This document shows positions 40,708-41,181 of a stretch of DNA of 41,181 bases, piece after piece. Under the pieces are notes generated by a model. It saw only the letters and a list, made by a program, of their open reading frames with translations, had not been told where the DNA came from and did no database searches. This DNA is from an uncultured Eubacteriales bacterium (GTDB taxonomy: Bacteria; Bacillota; Clostridia; Oscillospirales; Acutalibacteraceae): contig OMYD01000035.1 of assembly GCA_900315195.1 (NCBI GenBank), positions 1 to 41,181 on the forward strand, read 5' to 3'. Numbering within the stretch: position 1 is the stretch's first letter; each line of letters begins with the position of its first letter. The position numbers and the translations under genes are program-made.

Positions 40708-41088
40708 ATGAAGCGTATTATAATCTCGTTAATACTTACGGCAATTGTGCTGGGAGCTTCGGTTTTCGAGGTGATTTACGTCGGCAAAAAGTCGGACGAC
40801 TACACGGACAGAATTAAAAAAATTGACGCCATGCTCAGTAACAACGATACCGAAAGCGCGCTAAAGGAATGCCGCGCGCTTGAATCGGACTGGGACGGCG
40901 ACGCGGAAAAAATATATACCCTGCTCAGCCACGACACTGTTGACAGCGTTGGCTACGGGATTTCGGGAATGAGGGCGTATATCGAAAACGACAATACAGA
41001 TATGTATTATTTTGAGAGCGCGGGCGCAAAAAAAGGACTCGCCTCCATAAAAGGAAGCGAGTACCCGTTTATTGAGAATATTCTGTAA
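40708..41088 (+). CDS. DUF4363 family protein
   Basis: A 126-residue protein with one N-terminal membrane anchor (IISLILTAIVLGASVFEVIY) and a helical extracytoplasmic domain (YTDRIKKIDAMLSNND, CRALESDWDG). DUF4363 genes are typically found directly after DUF421 genes, as here, which suggests a two-protein unit at the membrane; no function is established. AAAAGGAG stands before the ATG at 40708. It ends three bases short of the convergent gene at the window edge. Confidence 0.88.
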   Translation: MKRIIISLILTAIVLGASVFEVIYVGKKSDDYTDRIKKIDAMLSNNDTESALKECRALESDWDGDAEKIYTLLSHDTVDSVGYGISGMRAYIENDNTDMYYFESAGAKKGLASIKGSEYPFIENIL

Positions 41089-41091
41089 TGA

Positions 41092-41181
41092 TTATTTCTT
41101 GGCGGCTGCTTTTTTCTTTGCCTTGTGTGTCTGCCAGATAACCCAGAGGGGACCTGCAATGCAGAGCGAAGAATAACAACC
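41092..41181 (-). CDS. 3' end of an unidentified minus-strand gene
   Basis: The minus strand is open from the window edge to TAA at 41092-41094. It encodes the last 29 residues, GCYSSLCIAGPLWVIWQTHK then AKKKAAAKK. A hydrophobic stretch followed by a lysine-rich end looks like the last membrane span and cytoplasmic tail of a membrane protein. The family cannot be named from this fragment. It converges on the DUF4363 gene with a three-base gap. Confidence 0.6.
   Translation of the reverse strand, partial: GCYSSLCIAGPLWVIWQTHKAKKKAAAKK

Overview
The window looks like a chromosomal core region of an anaerobic, endospore-forming member of the Clostridia, most likely of the Oscillospiraceae/Ruminococcaceae type. 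The evidence is the yab sporulation cluster (spoVB-like flippase, mazG, hup, rqcP, yabP, yabQ, divIC, S1 protein), a gerA-gerB-gerC germinant receptor operon, HprK, WhiA, RapZ, the DXP isoprenoid pathway (dxs, ispA) and a HemZ-type radical SAM enzyme. No rRNA, tRNA, CRISPR array, prophage or transposase gene was seen. Almost everything is on the minus strand, so the minus-strand reading order runs from high to low coordinates.

Layout, high to low coordinates. 41092-41181: tail of an unidentified minus-strand membrane-type protein, convergent with a plus-strand pair DUF421-DUF4363 (40035-41088). 36829-39942: gerA-gerB-gerC. It is divergent from the DUF421 pair across a palindrome that puts a sporulation-type -35 sequence on each strand. 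19517-36714: a run of 16 tightly packed genes starting at a promoter region upstream of hprK: hprK, murB (broken), rapZ, whiA, xseB, ispA (internal deletion), dxs, tlyA, nadK, argR, recN, recJ, rel, dtd, an MBL hydrolase and hemZ. The widest gap is 59 bases. 18918-19451: a zinc-ribbon protein with its own strong promoter; its stop codon lies inside the end of a 169-base palindromic MITE-like element. 11729-18669: the sporulation and division cluster, then hpf and a THUMP-type rRNA methyltransferase. 8178-11711: a promoter, TPP riboswitch and terminator controlling a ThiXYZ-type ABC transporter with a UPF0045 thiamine-binding protein; the permease carries an N-terminal DUF4234 domain. 4561-7967: pyrE-radC-uvrB from a strong promoter. 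288-4410: parE-parC, with parC broken.

Two things stand out. First, three otherwise ordinary core genes (parC, ispA, murB) each lack a short internal segment, estimated at about 80 to 100 bases by comparison with remembered family sequences. Two of these also change reading frame. The cause is either an assembly or sequencing artefact or an unusual deletion process. Second, short intergenic repeats sit directly on gene stop codons. Degenerate seven-base tandem arrays follow parC and uvrB, a MITE-like palindrome follows the zinc-ribbon gene, and a multi-hairpin spacer follows yabQ. Three of the heptad arrays have exactly six units. I saw no defence island or other wholly new multi-gene system. 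The accessory interest is in these repeats, the lesions and the DUF4234-permease fusion.
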